64,000 bases of DNA from Glaciecola sp047250385 (GTDB taxonomy: Bacteria; Pseudomonadota; Gammaproteobacteria; Enterobacterales; Alteromonadaceae): NCBI RefSeq assembly GCF_047250385.1, contig NZ_JBLBVM010000053.1:1-64000 (forward strand), given 5' to 3'. The notes under the pieces were generated by a model that saw only the letters and a list, made by a program, of their open reading frames with translations, was not told the origin of the DNA and did no database searches. The translations under genes were made by a program, and so were the position numbers. Shown one piece after another: positions 52,756 through 62,343 of this stretch (position 1 is the first letter of the stretch; every line of letters begins with the position of its first letter).

Positions 52756-53007
52756 ATGACAAATGAAGAAATAGCGAGTTTATTGAAAACGGAACTCAAC
52801 TTGAGCGATGTGAAAGTAAAGAGTGAAGGTTCACATTTTCAAATAATTGCTGTCGATAATTGCTTCGAAGAAATGTCTCGCGTAAAAAAACAGCAACTAA
52901 TTTACGGACCCTTGTCAGATAAAATAGCAGATGGCACTATGCATGCTATCACTATCAAAACATTCTCTGTTGATCAATGGCAACGTGAGAAGCTGTTTCA
53001 TTCGTAA
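52756..53007 (+). CDS. ibaG: BolA family protein IbaG
   Basis: An 83-residue BolA-like protein, partner of monothiol glutaredoxins in iron-sulfur handling. It has the KSEGSHFQIIAVDNCF strand-turn region and the conserved C-terminal MHAITIKTF with the histidine ligand. Position between mlaB and murA is the same as for yrbA/ibaG in E. coli. Confidence 0.9.
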   Translation: MTNEEIASLLKTELNLSDVKVKSEGSHFQIIAVDNCFEEMSRVKKQQLIYGPLSDKIADGTMHAITIKTFSVDQWQREKLFHS

Positions 53008-53051
53008 TTCGCACGAAGCATAATAATAATTATATTTAAAAGAGAGTATCC

Positions 53052-54314
53052 GTGGACAAGTTGGTCATCACAAAAAGCCAGCCATTAGCTGGCTCAGTTA
53101 CAATTTCTGGGGCCAAAAATGCCGCCCTCCCACTCCTTATTTCAAGTTTGTTAGCTGATTCAACTTGTTCATTTGAAAACGTTCCTGCACTTAGAGATAT
53201 CAGCACAACATTGCTGTTGCTTAAAGACTTTGGTGCAACAATTAATCAGATTGATAAAAACCATGTTGAAATTGATGCCAGCAATCTAAGCAGTGTCACT
53301 GCATCTTACGATTTAGTCAGTACAATGCGAGCTTCTATTCTAGTACTCGGCCCATTGTTAGCAAAACATGGTAAAGCGAATGTTTCTTTACCAGGAGGTT
53401 GTGCCATTGGTGCTCGTCCAGTTAATCTGCATTTGTCGGGCCTTGAGAAAATGGGCGCAAAAATAGAAGTGGATGAGGGGTATATTCGAGCTGAAGTTGA
53501 TGGACGTTTAAAAGGTGCTCGCATCTTTATGGACGTAGTAAGCGTAGGGGCAACTGAAAACTTGATGATGGCGGCGGCCTTAGCTGACGGTGAGACTATT
53601 CTTGAAAATGCCGCACGAGAGCCTGAAATCGTTGACCTAGCAAATTGCTTAAATAGCATGGGTGCAAAAGTAAGCGGTGCTGGCAGCGATCATATTAAAA
53701 TAACAGGCGTTACAAGCCTTAAAGGGTGCAACTATAGTGTGCTTCCTGATCGTATTGAAACCGGTACATTTTTAGTTGCAGCCGCTGTCTCTGGCGGCAG
53801 CGTGCGTTGTGAGAAAGCAGATCCTTCTAGTTTAGATGCTGTGTTAAGTAAGCTTGAGCAAGCGGGAGCGACAATTACAACGGGTAAGGATTGGATTGAG
53901 CTCGATATGCAAGGCAGAGCGCCGAAAGCAGTGAATTTGAGAACGGTTCCTCACCCTGGATTCCCAACTGATATGCAAGCGCAATTCATGACCTTAAATG
54001 CGGTTGCTGAGGGCGCTGGTGTCATCACTGAAACAATTTTTGAAAACCGTTTCATGCACGTGCCTGAGTTAAAACGAATGGGTGCGGAAATTGAACTAGA
54101 AGGTAATAGTGCGCTGTCGAAAGGGAACTCTAAATTAAAGGGAGCTCAGGTGATGGCAACTGATCTTAGAGCCTCTGCAAGTTTAGTGATTGCTGGATTA
54201 GTGGCTGAAGGCGAAACCATCGTTAATAGGATCTATCACTTAGACCGAGGCTACGAAGCCATTGAACATAAATTGGGTGGTCTAGGCGCGAATATTAAGC
54301 GTGTTAAGGAATAA
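53052..54314 (+). CDS. murA: UDP-N-acetylglucosamine 1-carboxyvinyltransferase
   Basis: First committed enzyme of peptidoglycan synthesis; transfers enolpyruvate to UDP-GlcNAc and is the target of fosfomycin. The 420-residue protein shows SGAKNAALPLL near 19-29, the loop LPGGCAIGARPV with the fosfomycin-reactive Cys117, and RAAS-type LRASASLVIAGL near 378. A GTG start at 53052 follows AAGAGAG. Cys rather than Asp at 117 predicts fosfomycin sensitivity of the enzyme. Last gene of the mla cluster. Confidence 0.96.
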   Translation: MDKLVITKSQPLAGSVTISGAKNAALPLLISSLLADSTCSFENVPALRDISTTLLLLKDFGATINQIDKNHVEIDASNLSSVTASYDLVSTMRASILVLGPLLAKHGKANVSLPGGCAIGARPVNLHLSGLEKMGAKIEVDEGYIRAEVDGRLKGARIFMDVVSVGATENLMMAAALADGETILENAAREPEIVDLANCLNSMGAKVSGAGSDHIKITGVTSLKGCNYSVLPDRIETGTFLVAAAVSGGSVRCEKADPSSLDAVLSKLEQAGATITTGKDWIELDMQGRAPKAVNLRTVPHPGFPTDMQAQFMTLNAVAEGAGVITETIFENRFMHVPELKRMGAEIELEGNSALSKGNSKLKGAQVMATDLRASASLVIAGLVAEGETIVNRIYHLDRGYEAIEHKLGGLGANIKRVKE

Positions 54315-54333
54315 GACTTTCGCTTAAAGAACT

Positions 54334-54378
54334 CATCGCCTTAGCTAGTTAGCATAGTCTCAACTAGTTAAGACGATG
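54334..54378. terminator. Imperfect inverted repeat between convergent murA and degS
   Basis: CATCGCCTTAGCTAGTT pairs with AACTAGTTAAGACGATG, 17 positions with one mismatch and one G-T pair, around an 11-base loop. It overlaps the degS stop codon. It could end transcripts from both sides, though no long T-run follows. Confidence 0.5.
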
Positions 54379-55453
54379 CTGATGAACCAACAACCACCGT
54401 TAGTGTTATGAGCTGCGTGTTACGTTCAACACTTAAAGTAAGTTTAGTACCAGGTGTTGTCTGACTTACCATATTCAAAGCTTGGCCATTGTCATTTTGT
54501 TCAATTTCAACGCCATTGATTGCAACTAATATATCGCCCGTCCTCAAACCACCAATATCAGCAGGGCCGCCACGAGTCACAGAACTTACTAATAGCCCTT
54601 TACGCTCAAGGTATGGATTCCCTTCAAAGCCTAATTGCCCGCGTACAACTGTTCCCGATACGATAATTTCTTCCATCACTTTTATAGCCAGATCATAAGG
54701 AACCGCAAAGTTAATACCATCGACTGTTGTTGACGCTCTTCCTGTGGGGCCTCGAGTCGTAAAATTAGCGTTGGTGATCCCTACTAAATAACCGTTACTG
54801 TCTACTAAAGCACCACCTGAATTACCCGGGTGCAAAACAGCGTCTGTTTGGATGAAGTCGAAATAATTGGCTAAGTTATTACGGCTAATTCGACTAACAA
54901 TGCCTTGAGTGATGGTTTGACCTAAATCGAGAGGGTTACCAATAGCCATTACTACATCACCAACACGCAGGCCAGTTTTGGGCACTTGTGGAATTACATG
55001 AAGATCATCTGCGTCAACTTTCAAAACAGCTAAATCGGTTTCTGTATCAAACCCTACTATTTGGGCTTCTAAGGTGCGACTGTCTTGAAGGCGAATATAT
55101 ATGGTGTCTGCATCTTTAATTACGTGGTAACAAGTCAATAGGTAACCGTTTTCATTCATGATAACACCAGAGCCTAAATTAGTGCGTTCAGTCGTTCGGC
55201 CTCTAAATATGCTGTTTGGGTTGGGGTTATCGATACTTACACCATAGATATATACAACTGCAGGAGCACTTCTACTAAGAGCATCATAATAGCTGAGTCT
55301 TTCTGGTGGTTTGTCTCGCTTTTGTAGCCAGTCAACGTTTAGACCGCTACCTTGACGAAATTCGGGGATGAAAATAAGTAAAATGGCTGCAACGGTCAAA
55401 CCAAGAATAATTGGTTTTAGTAGAGCGATTAAGAATCTTTGCAGTGCAGCCAT
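54368..55453 (-). CDS. degS: Envelope stress protease DegS
   Basis: Inner-membrane serine protease; in E. coli it senses unfolded porin C-termini through its PDZ domain and starts RseA cleavage to free sigma-E. The 361-residue protein has one N-terminal helix (about 7-27), the trypsin-like triad in CYHVIKDAD, TETDLAVLKV and HPGNSGGALV, and one PDZ domain (about 258-355). One PDZ and a membrane anchor distinguish it from DegP/DegQ. It lies 131 bases downstream of the degP/Q-type gene. Confidence 0.93.
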   Translation of the reverse strand: MAALQRFLIALLKPIILGLTVAAILLIFIPEFRQGSGLNVDWLQKRDKPPERLSYYDALSRSAPAVVYIYGVSIDNPNPNSIFRGRTTERTNLGSGVIMNENGYLLTCYHVIKDADTIYIRLQDSRTLEAQIVGFDTETDLAVLKVDADDLHVIPQVPKTGLRVGDVVMAIGNPLDLGQTITQGIVSRISRNNLANYFDFIQTDAVLHPGNSGGALVDSNGYLVGITNANFTTRGPTGRASTTVDGINFAVPYDLAIKVMEEIIVSGTVVRGQLGFEGNPYLERKGLLVSSVTRGGPADIGGLRTGDILVAINGVEIEQNDNGQALNMVSQTTPGTKLTLSVERNTQLITLTVVVGSSASS

Positions 55454-55532
55454 GTTGAGTAAGTTCGATGCGAGTAATTATTTGATAAGAATAACAAATT
55501 AATCCAAAGTGTTACAGCATCCTGAATAAACA

Positions 55533-55564
55533 ATCCATGGCATGGTTTTCACCACACCATGGAT
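55533..55564 (-). terminator. Inverted repeat between degP/Q and degS
   Basis: ATCCATGG and CCATGGAT pair around a 16-base loop, with additional internal CATGG/CCA pairing. It lies about 20 bases after the degP/Q stop on the minus strand. A possible attenuator or terminator; no long T-run. Confidence 0.4.
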
Positions 55565-55584
55565 ACATTATTTATTCTCTCGTT

Positions 55585-56955
55585 CTACTGTCGGATAACA
55601 ACATAGATTGTCGAGCTGCCGCGCTTAATATTTAAAGCCATCACGTTGTCTTTGCTCTCTTCAACTAGGCGGCGTAGGTCAGCGATATTGCTAACTCGCT
55701 GTCTATTTAAACCAACAATCACATCATCTGATTTAAGGCCTATTCTAGCTGCTGGCGAGCGTGCTTGAACAGCTGTCACTACCACTCCTTCGTTACCGGC
55801 AAGGTCTTGGCCATTGTTCAATTCGCTACCTTCAAACGCCGGGTGTAGGTCTTTCGCTTCAGCAACAGGCATTCCTGCATCACCTAACACCACGTCTACA
55901 TCTTGACGTTTACCTTCTCGCACTATTGTTAGTTTAACCTCGGCACCAGCACCCATAGTCGCTACTTTGGCACGAAGCTCATCAAAACTGTGTAGGTCGT
56001 TCCCATTAATACTAGTAATAATGTCGCCAGATTTTAGACCTGCTTTATCGGCAGCTGAATCAGGAACGACTTCATTAATAAACGCACCTTTGTTACTTGG
56101 AGAACGCATCGCTTCGGCTAATTTAGCATCAACGTTACCACCCTGAATACCAAGTAAACCTCTACGCACCTCGCCAAACTCGACTATCTGGTCAATCAAA
56201 CCCTTCATCATGTTGCTTGGGATAGCGAAGCCGATACCGACATTGCCACCATTAGGGCCAAATATAGCTGTGTTAATACCAATGAGTTCGCCGTTTAAAT
56301 TCACTAAGGCGCCACCAGAATTACCACGGTTAATTGCTGCATCAGTTTGTATAAAGTCTTCAAGTCCGCTTCTGTTTATGCCTGAGCGACCTAAGGCACT
56401 GACAATGCCAGAAGTGACAGTCTGACCTAGGCCGAACGGGTTCCCAATAGCAACAGCAAAGTCACCAACGCGCAGCTTGTCAGAATCCGCTAAAGGGATT
56501 TCAGTCAGCTCTTTCGCATCAATTTGCAATAGCGCTACATCACTTTGCTCATCTGCTCCCAGTTTTTTAGCGGCAAACTCTCTTCCGTCAATTAACTTAA
56601 CAGTAATTTCATCAGCATTTTCTACGACATGGTTATTGGTAACAACATACCCTTTCTTTGCGTCGATAATAACACCAGAGCCCATGCCTCGGAATGGACG
56701 TTCATTTACTTGTTGATCAGGCGTGCCGAAAAATCGTTTGAACGCCTCAGGAATTTGTTGACGAGTAACCTGTGTCCCTTCCACTGCAATACTAACGACA
56801 GCTGGTGAGGTTTTTTCTATCATTGGTGCTAAAGAGGGAACGGCTTCTTTTTCGGTTGAAAAGAAGGGAAGTGCGGCATTTGCACTTGGTAATGTAGTAA
56901 AAACAATAGAGCCTGCAGCTAAGCAGACCGCTACTTTATGAAGAAATGCTTTCAT
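55585..56955 (-). CDS. degQ: Periplasmic serine protease, DegP/DegQ (HtrA) family
   Basis: An ATP-independent protease and chaperone for misfolded envelope proteins. The 456-residue protein has a signal peptide (cut near NAA at about 28), the triad in VTNNHVVENAD, QSDVALLQID and NRGNSGGALVN, and two PDZ domains (about 265-355 and 375-450). The LA loop is short, which points to DegQ rather than DegP. DegS follows, as degQ-degS in E. coli. The exact DegP/DegQ name is by inference. Confidence 0.9.
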   Translation of the reverse strand: MKAFLHKVAVCLAAGSIVFTTLPSANAALPFFSTEKEAVPSLAPMIEKTSPAVVSIAVEGTQVTRQQIPEAFKRFFGTPDQQVNERPFRGMGSGVIIDAKKGYVVTNNHVVENADEITVKLIDGREFAAKKLGADEQSDVALLQIDAKELTEIPLADSDKLRVGDFAVAIGNPFGLGQTVTSGIVSALGRSGINRSGLEDFIQTDAAINRGNSGGALVNLNGELIGINTAIFGPNGGNVGIGFAIPSNMMKGLIDQIVEFGEVRRGLLGIQGGNVDAKLAEAMRSPSNKGAFINEVVPDSAADKAGLKSGDIITSINGNDLHSFDELRAKVATMGAGAEVKLTIVREGKRQDVDVVLGDAGMPVAEAKDLHPAFEGSELNNGQDLAGNEGVVVTAVQARSPAARIGLKSDDVIVGLNRQRVSNIADLRRLVEESKDNVMALNIKRGSSTIYVVIRQ

Positions 56956-57028
56956 TAATCTTGATACTCCAAATAAAACTTTAAAATTGAATACCTAACA
57001 AAGACTAGTGAAAAACAAATTTAGTTCA

Positions 57029-57487
57029 CTAGTCCTTTGATTTATTCGCTTTTGGTGCTTTAACATCAACGCCAACAAATACGCCAGAACCCGTATTTGC
57101 AAAGTCACGTGGTTGCGCATCAGGTTGAGCTAAAGCGATATCATGCTTGCTTGCTTTTAAACTGTTACGTAAAAACACGCTAGCATGTTCACCATAAAAG
57201 CTATCTTTCGTTTCATTGCTGCTTGACGCAACCTGAGTAAGTGACTCTTCATAATCATTCAATTGTGAGACCAAGTCAGCCGTTCTACTCTGAATATCCG
57301 CCAATGCTTTTCTTGAAACATCCAAGTGCTGCCTTGCTTGAATAGCTAATAAAGCTTTGAGCTCACCCTCAGAGTGACTCGCTTTGTCGTCTGATTTTGA
57401 TTGCATTGTTTTCAATACAACAAAACCAATTATACCGCCTATTATTAAGCCTATAACGATGCCAATAATTAATGTGCTAGTTTCCAT
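57029..57487 (-). CDS. zapG: ZapG (YhcB, DUF1043) inner-membrane protein
   Basis: The 152-residue protein has an N-terminal helix rich in isoleucine and glycine (about 5-27), then a coiled-coil region (about 45-90), typical of YhcB/ZapG, which links envelope growth to division in E. coli. It precedes degQ on the same strand by 73 bases and is divergent from zapE, the same arrangement as yhcB-zapE/degQ in E. coli. Confidence 0.87.
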   Translation of the reverse strand: METSTLIIGIVIGLIIGGIIGFVVLKTMQSKSDDKASHSEGELKALLAIQARQHLDVSRKALADIQSRTADLVSQLNDYEESLTQVASSSNETKDSFYGEHASVFLRNSLKASKHDIALAQPDAQPRDFANTGSGVFVGVDVKAPKANKSKD

Positions 57488-57744
57488 TATGTCTCCAAAC
57501 TGAGTAGTGCTTAGGACAAATGATCAGCTATTCATCGATTCCTTGCAAGCGCTTATTACTAATAAATTGAGTTAAGACTGTAGTCGCGATTTTCAACTCG
57601 AGCGCAGGGCTGTATACTTGCCGAATAATCGCGAAGAAAGCACTTAACTTATTTAACAAAGAAGAGCTACTTCCTTACAAAGCAATTAGTGTAGTCTATT
57701 GGTTATATTTTCAACCCATTTGACACAATTTTTTTGGAATATTA

Positions 57745-58842
57745 ATGACCCCTTGGGAAAAATATCAAGACGATTTGTCGCTGATCGATTTTCAATATGA
57801 TGCGGCACAAGAAAATGCAGTTATGGAATTGCAACGTTTATATGACGAGTTAACGCACCCAGAAAGAAAGCCCTCTTGGCGAGTTAAAATAAAACAAGCA
57901 TTCGGTAAAGGAATGGCAAAACCGAGTATTCAGGGTATCTATTTTTGGGGCGGCGTTGGCAGGGGAAAAACCTATTTAGTTGATACGTTTTATGAGTGCT
58001 TACCTTTCGAAAATAAAATACGCGTGCATTTTCATCGATTTATGCACCGCGTTCATGAAGAGCTAAAGCTTCTGGGCGGCAAAGAAGACCCTTTAAAAAT
58101 TATTGCAAAGAAATTATCTGAGGAAGCTAAAGTCATTTGCTTTGATGAGTTTTTTGTTTCAGATATTACGGATGCCATGATTTTAGGGACCCTAATGGAG
58201 GAGTTGTTCAGTCACGGCATTGTTTTAGTGGCAACTTCTAATATCATTCCTGATAAGCTTTATCATAATGGCTTACAGCGAAGTCGCTTCTTACCAGCTA
58301 TCGATTTGATCAATCAGAATACGCGTGTCGTTAATGTAGATAGTGGTGTGGATTATCGATTAAGGACCTTAGAGCAAGCAGAATTGTATCATCATCCATT
58401 AGATGATGAGGCAACTACCAATTTATTGACTTACTTTACACAACTGGCACCTGAGGAAGGACGAGATGATGTCAATATCAAAGTAAGTGGGCGAGAAATT
58501 CCAGCGATAAGAGAGGCTGATGGTGTTGTAATGTTTACGTTTCGTGCTATCTGCGACGGCCCTCGAAGCCAATCAGACTACATTGAGATAAGCCGGATTT
58601 ACCATTCCGTTCTGGTCGCAAACGTAGAGCAAATGGGTGCTAGCATAGATGATGTCGCTCGACGTTTTATCGCTATGGTGGATGAGTTTTATGAGCGAAA
58701 GGTGAAGTTGATTATGTCGGCAGAAGTGGCGTTGGAGAATCTATACACTGAAGGGCGACTAAATTTTGAATTTCAACGTTGTCTGAGCCGATTGCAGGAA
58801 ATGCAATCACGTGAATACTTGAGTATGCAGCACATCGCATAA
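57745..58842 (+). CDS. zapE: Cell division protein ZapE (AFG1-like ATPase)
   Basis: An AAA-like ATPase that binds FtsZ during constriction. The 365-residue protein has the P-loop GGVGRGKTYLVDTFY near 70-84, Walker B VICFDEFFVSDITDA near 130-144, and the arginine-finger region GLQRSRFLPAI. Length matches E. coli (375). Divergent from zapG over a 257-base spacer that must hold both promoters; I see no consensus there. Confidence 0.93.
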   Translation: MTPWEKYQDDLSLIDFQYDAAQENAVMELQRLYDELTHPERKPSWRVKIKQAFGKGMAKPSIQGIYFWGGVGRGKTYLVDTFYECLPFENKIRVHFHRFMHRVHEELKLLGGKEDPLKIIAKKLSEEAKVICFDEFFVSDITDAMILGTLMEELFSHGIVLVATSNIIPDKLYHNGLQRSRFLPAIDLINQNTRVVNVDSGVDYRLRTLEQAELYHHPLDDEATTNLLTYFTQLAPEEGRDDVNIKVSGREIPAIREADGVVMFTFRAICDGPRSQSDYIEISRIYHSVLVANVEQMGASIDDVARRFIAMVDEFYERKVKLIMSAEVALENLYTEGRLNFEFQRCLSRLQEMQSREYLSMQHIA

Positions 58843-58988
58843 CAGTCGTATGCAAATAGTGATAAATCATTACAAGATTGAGCGCTGACAGCGCGAGCGA
58901 AAAACAGTACAATCTTGCGCACAGATTCAAAACGCTAGAGTTCAAAACTTTGGCGTATTTAAAAAATCCATAAAAAAGAGAAGAAAAA

Positions 58989-59705
58989 ATGGGTAGAAAG
59001 TTTGAAGTAAGAAAAATGTCTATGGCAAAAACGGCTGGCGCAAAAACGAAAGTTTATTCGCGCTACGGTAAAGAAATTTACGTTGTTGCCAAAAACGGTG
59101 GTTTAGATCCTGAAGCCAACCTTCAGTTGCGTCGCTTAATTGAAAAAGCGAAGAAGGACCAGGTGCCAAGTCACGTAATTGAAAAAGCAATTGATAAGGC
59201 AGCAGGTGGTGCAGGTGAAGATTTCGTACCCATGCGCTATGAAGGGTTTGGACCAGGTGGTTGCATGGTTATTGTCGATTGCCTTTCAGACAATGCCAAT
59301 AGAACAATTACTGATGTGCGTAACTGTTTCACAAAAACAGATTGTAAGATTGGTCCTCAAGGCTCGGTCGCATTTATGTTTGATCACTTAGCGATCTTCT
59401 CATTCAAAGGCGATGACGATGAAGTTGTGCTAGAGCCACTCATGGAAGCAGATGTTGACGTATCTGATGTTGAAGTTGATGATGGCGTTGTAACTGTATT
59501 CGTTCCTCACACTGAGTTTTTTAAGTGTAAAACAGCTTTGAATGAGGCATTCCCTGATTTAGAAATTGATGTTGAAGAAATCACTTGGGTGCCACAAGAC
59601 ACCAAAGATATCAGCGAAGAAGATATGCCAACCTATGAAAAGTTCATGGACATGCTAAATGATTGTGATGACGTGCAAAACGTATATCACAACGCTAACG
59701 TTTAG
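58989..59705 (+). CDS. YebC/PmpR family protein, YeeN type
   Basis: The 238-residue protein belongs to the YebC family, which acts in transcription regulation and, for some members, in resolving ribosome pausing. Its start MGRKFEVRKMSMAKTAGA is the YeeN form rather than the MAGHSKWANIKHRK form of YebC. The middle has HVIEKAIDKAAGG and RYEGFGPGG, typical of the family. The ribosome site AAAAGAGAAG precedes the ATG. The rnpB promoter lies at its 3' end. Confidence 0.9.
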   Translation: MGRKFEVRKMSMAKTAGAKTKVYSRYGKEIYVVAKNGGLDPEANLQLRRLIEKAKKDQVPSHVIEKAIDKAAGGAGEDFVPMRYEGFGPGGCMVIVDCLSDNANRTITDVRNCFTKTDCKIGPQGSVAFMFDHLAIFSFKGDDDEVVLEPLMEADVDVSDVEVDDGVVTVFVPHTEFFKCKTALNEAFPDLEIDVEEITWVPQDTKDISEEDMPTYEKFMDMLNDCDDVQNVYHNANV

Positions 59706-59707
59706 TT

Positions 59708-59713
59708 TATAAT
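59708..59713 (+). promoter_or_regulatory. -10 element of rnpB
   Basis: A perfect TATAAT ends eight bases before the RNase P RNA begins and follows the yebC-type stop by two bases. A weak -35 would lie in the end of that gene. Followed by the GC-rich CCCGCCC, a discriminator typical of stringently controlled RNA genes. Confidence 0.65.
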
Positions 59714-59720
59714 CCCGCCC

Positions 59721-60085
<365 letters not shown>

Positions 60086-60175
60086 TAAGTTAATAGATTG
60101 ATAAGAATCTCAAATGTCTGTTAATGTTACACCAAAGCAATTTTCAAGGGAACGAAATAGCCGGAATCTGTAAAC

Positions 60176-60760
60176 TTATTGAGAATCAACTACTTGGGAT
60201 ATACTAAGAACTTTAAGCATAAAACCACCCTCACGCTTGTCAGCTAACATAAAACCCATTTGAGCAATGTTGGCAAAGTCTAGTTTCTCAGCGCTTCGAA
60301 CCAACCGTCCTCTAAATTGCGGTGTAAACTCACTCAGTTTAAATCGCATTGTTTGAGTTTGATTTTTTTCCGTTTTGAAATTGGCAACATAAGCAACGCC
60401 ATCTACATTTCGATTAGTACGAAATCTAAACTGATAGTTTCTACCATCACCTAATAACTTTATTTCAAAGGGCTTATGACTGTCCCAAGTTACACCATTG
60501 TACACTCTGCGAGTTGAAGCAAAACCACCGTTGTTCTGTAAAGATAGGTCACCGCTAAATATCAACATATCAGCTTGAGCTTCAACCGTCGCTTGAGAGC
60601 GCCCGCCCATCACAGTATCGTTAACAATGACCCAGTTTTGGGCTTCTTTTGGATTAGTAAAATCGATAAATTTAGTCATTGTCGTATTCTGAAGTGCCAC
60701 TGAGTAGAATGGAACAAATGTTATGCTCACTATGATTAAAATGTACGCCACGCGATGCAT
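60176..60760 (-). CDS. Secreted CIA30 family protein
   Basis: A 194-residue protein with an N-terminal signal peptide (about 1-22) and a CIA30 jellyroll domain: NWVIVNDTVMGGRSQA, then NNGGFASTRRV and RTNRNVDGVAY. The eukaryotic namesake assists complex I assembly; bacterial members are small galactose-binding-like proteins of unknown role. It is last in a set of four minus-strand genes and lies 79 bases after the ClpP-like gene, so operon membership is possible but less certain than for the first three. Confidence 0.8.
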   Translation of the reverse strand: MHRVAYILIIVSITFVPFYSVALQNTTMTKFIDFTNPKEAQNWVIVNDTVMGGRSQATVEAQADMLIFSGDLSLQNNGGFASTRRVYNGVTWDSHKPFEIKLLGDGRNYQFRFRTNRNVDGVAYVANFKTEKNQTQTMRFKLSEFTPQFRGRLVRSAEKLDFANIAQMGFMLADKREGGFMLKVLSISQVVDSQ

Positions 60761-60839
60761 TTATTTGCCTAGTCTATTGAATTGATAATACGTACTTATA
60801 TGTTGAGTTAGACGTAAATGATCACTTTGAAGATGACAC

Positions 60840-61685
60840 TCAATTTATCTCTACTTCATAAACTTTCTCATACATAGAATTAGACTTGGGCGACCAATCC
60901 CCATCTTTTGTATAAACATTGGTGACATTTAATTTTTTTAAACTCTCAATACTGTAGAAGAAGCCATAATATTCGTATGCAAGATAAACGGGTTCGTATT
61001 CACCCCGTTGACCGATGTAGGGAATCTCTTTGCTCATACTTGGATTCACAGTGTTGTAAAAGCGCTCCTCCATTTCAACAATATAAGCCAGACTTTCCTT
61101 TGGAGAAATGGTTCTGCAGATACCACTTTGATCAATGTATTCGCCCACCTCACAGCGGCTACCATAATTTTGCGCTCTGGCCATGCGTTGGGCTGCCGCT
61201 GATTCAATGGTGACTACGCCTTCATAGTCTGCGCGTCCAAATGTAGTGCCAGGCTCTGCATCAGATTGGTCGGCTTGCTCTAATAGCGATAAAAAGTTTG
61301 TTTGTTTTGGGCCACCATGAAATATCACAAGTGAGTTACGGTTCAGTACCTTGGTTTCACCGGCTAAAAAGACATAGTTAGCACAACTTGAAATACAAAA
61401 GTCGGCAACTTCAACGGTCATCTTTTTCTGATGAATAAAGGTGCCCATATCGATACCAGCATAAATACTACCGCCATTACTGTTTATCAATAGTCGGTCT
61501 CCAGGACGATATAATCCTTTGAATTTATCGACTCGTGCTGAGTCGATTGGACCGAAGTATTGGATGACACCACTATCGAGCCGCCTGACGCCACCTGTGT
61601 CTGGGCCTAACATCGTTGAAAATAGCCAAGTAAGTGCCGCTAATAAAACTGCAAAAAAGAAGATGGTTTTAACTGTGTCGTTCAA
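60840..61685 (-). CDS. Membrane-anchored ClpP-like protein
   Basis: The 281-residue protein has one N-terminal helix (about 5-25) and a ClpP/crotonase-fold domain: RLLINSNGGSIYAGIDMG (about 64-81), then DFCISSCANYVFLAGE (about 96-111), where the second serine of SSC is a candidate nucleophile, and VIFHGGP with a candidate histidine. This resembles COG3904-type periplasmic proteins. The C-terminal 100 residues are not recognised and include two cysteines (SRCEVGEY, SGICRT). The start is TTG at 61685; a later Met would remove the helix. It begins 10 bases after the response-regulator stop, so the two are cotranscribed. Confidence 0.72.
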   Translation of the reverse strand: MNDTVKTIFFFAVLLAALTWLFSTMLGPDTGGVRRLDSGVIQYFGPIDSARVDKFKGLYRPGDRLLINSNGGSIYAGIDMGTFIHQKKMTVEVADFCISSCANYVFLAGETKVLNRNSLVIFHGGPKQTNFLSLLEQADQSDAEPGTTFGRADYEGVVTIESAAAQRMARAQNYGSRCEVGEYIDQSGICRTISPKESLAYIVEMEERFYNTVNPSMSKEIPYIGQRGEYEPVYLAYEYYGFFYSIESLKKLNVTNVYTKDGDWSPKSNSMYEKVYEVEIN

Positions 61686-61695
61686 CTAATAATAC

Positions 61696-62343
61696 TCAAA
61701 TAAGGCCTAACTCGATTGACTTCAAAACCGCACGTGTGCGATCGCGTACACCCAACTTGGCTAGTATACTAGAAACTTGATTCTTGATCGTGCCTTCTGA
61801 TTTGAACAGGCTTTGAGCCATCTCTCTATTGCTACAACCAGCTGCCATTAAGCGTAATATTTCAATTTCACGATTCGATAAAGGCTCAGGCATTTCGCTT
61901 GCTTCAAATTCACCTTTTATTCCCTGTAGTCCTTGAATAAGGCGCTCTGTAATTGCGGGTTGGATTAAGGTTTTACCTGCATGGACTGTTTCAACAGCCT
62001 CAACGAGGGTTTCCAAGGAGACATCTTTCAGCAAATAGCCTTTTGCCCCAGCTTTAATTGCGTTGATAACTGATTGATGATCGTCAAAGGTTGTTAGCAT
62101 AATGACTGGGATTTCAATTCCTAATTCATTGAGTTTTATGAGTGTTTGAATGCCATCAAGGTTTGGCATCCTAATATCCATCAAAATAATATCGATTTTG
62201 ATTTCTTTTTTAATTAGTATTTCTATAGCATGCAAACCGTCATTAGCTTGCGCCACCACTTCTACACTATCTGAAAGACCAAGTAAGCTATTTATACCTT
62301 GTCGCACGAGTGTTTGATCATCTACTAATAGGATGTTAATCAT
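61696..62343 (-). CDS. NarL/LuxR family response regulator
   Basis: The 215-residue regulator has a receiver domain (about 1-120) with DDQ near 8 and the phospho-acceptor in IILMDIRMPN (Asp near 55), a conserved TTF switch and lysine in KGYLLKD, and a LuxR-type helix-turn-helix (LSNREIEILRLMAAG, then NREMAQSLFKSEGTIKNQV). The ATG at 62343 overlaps the kinase stop by eight bases, so the pair is translationally coupled. Pairs with the kinase upstream; target genes are unknown. Confidence 0.92.
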   Translation of the reverse strand: MINILLVDDQTLVRQGINSLLGLSDSVEVVAQANDGLHAIEILIKKEIKIDIILMDIRMPNLDGIQTLIKLNELGIEIPVIMLTTFDDHQSVINAIKAGAKGYLLKDVSLETLVEAVETVHAGKTLIQPAITERLIQGLQGIKGEFEASEMPEPLSNREIEILRLMAAGCSNREMAQSLFKSEGTIKNQVSSILAKLGVRDRTRAVLKSIELGLI

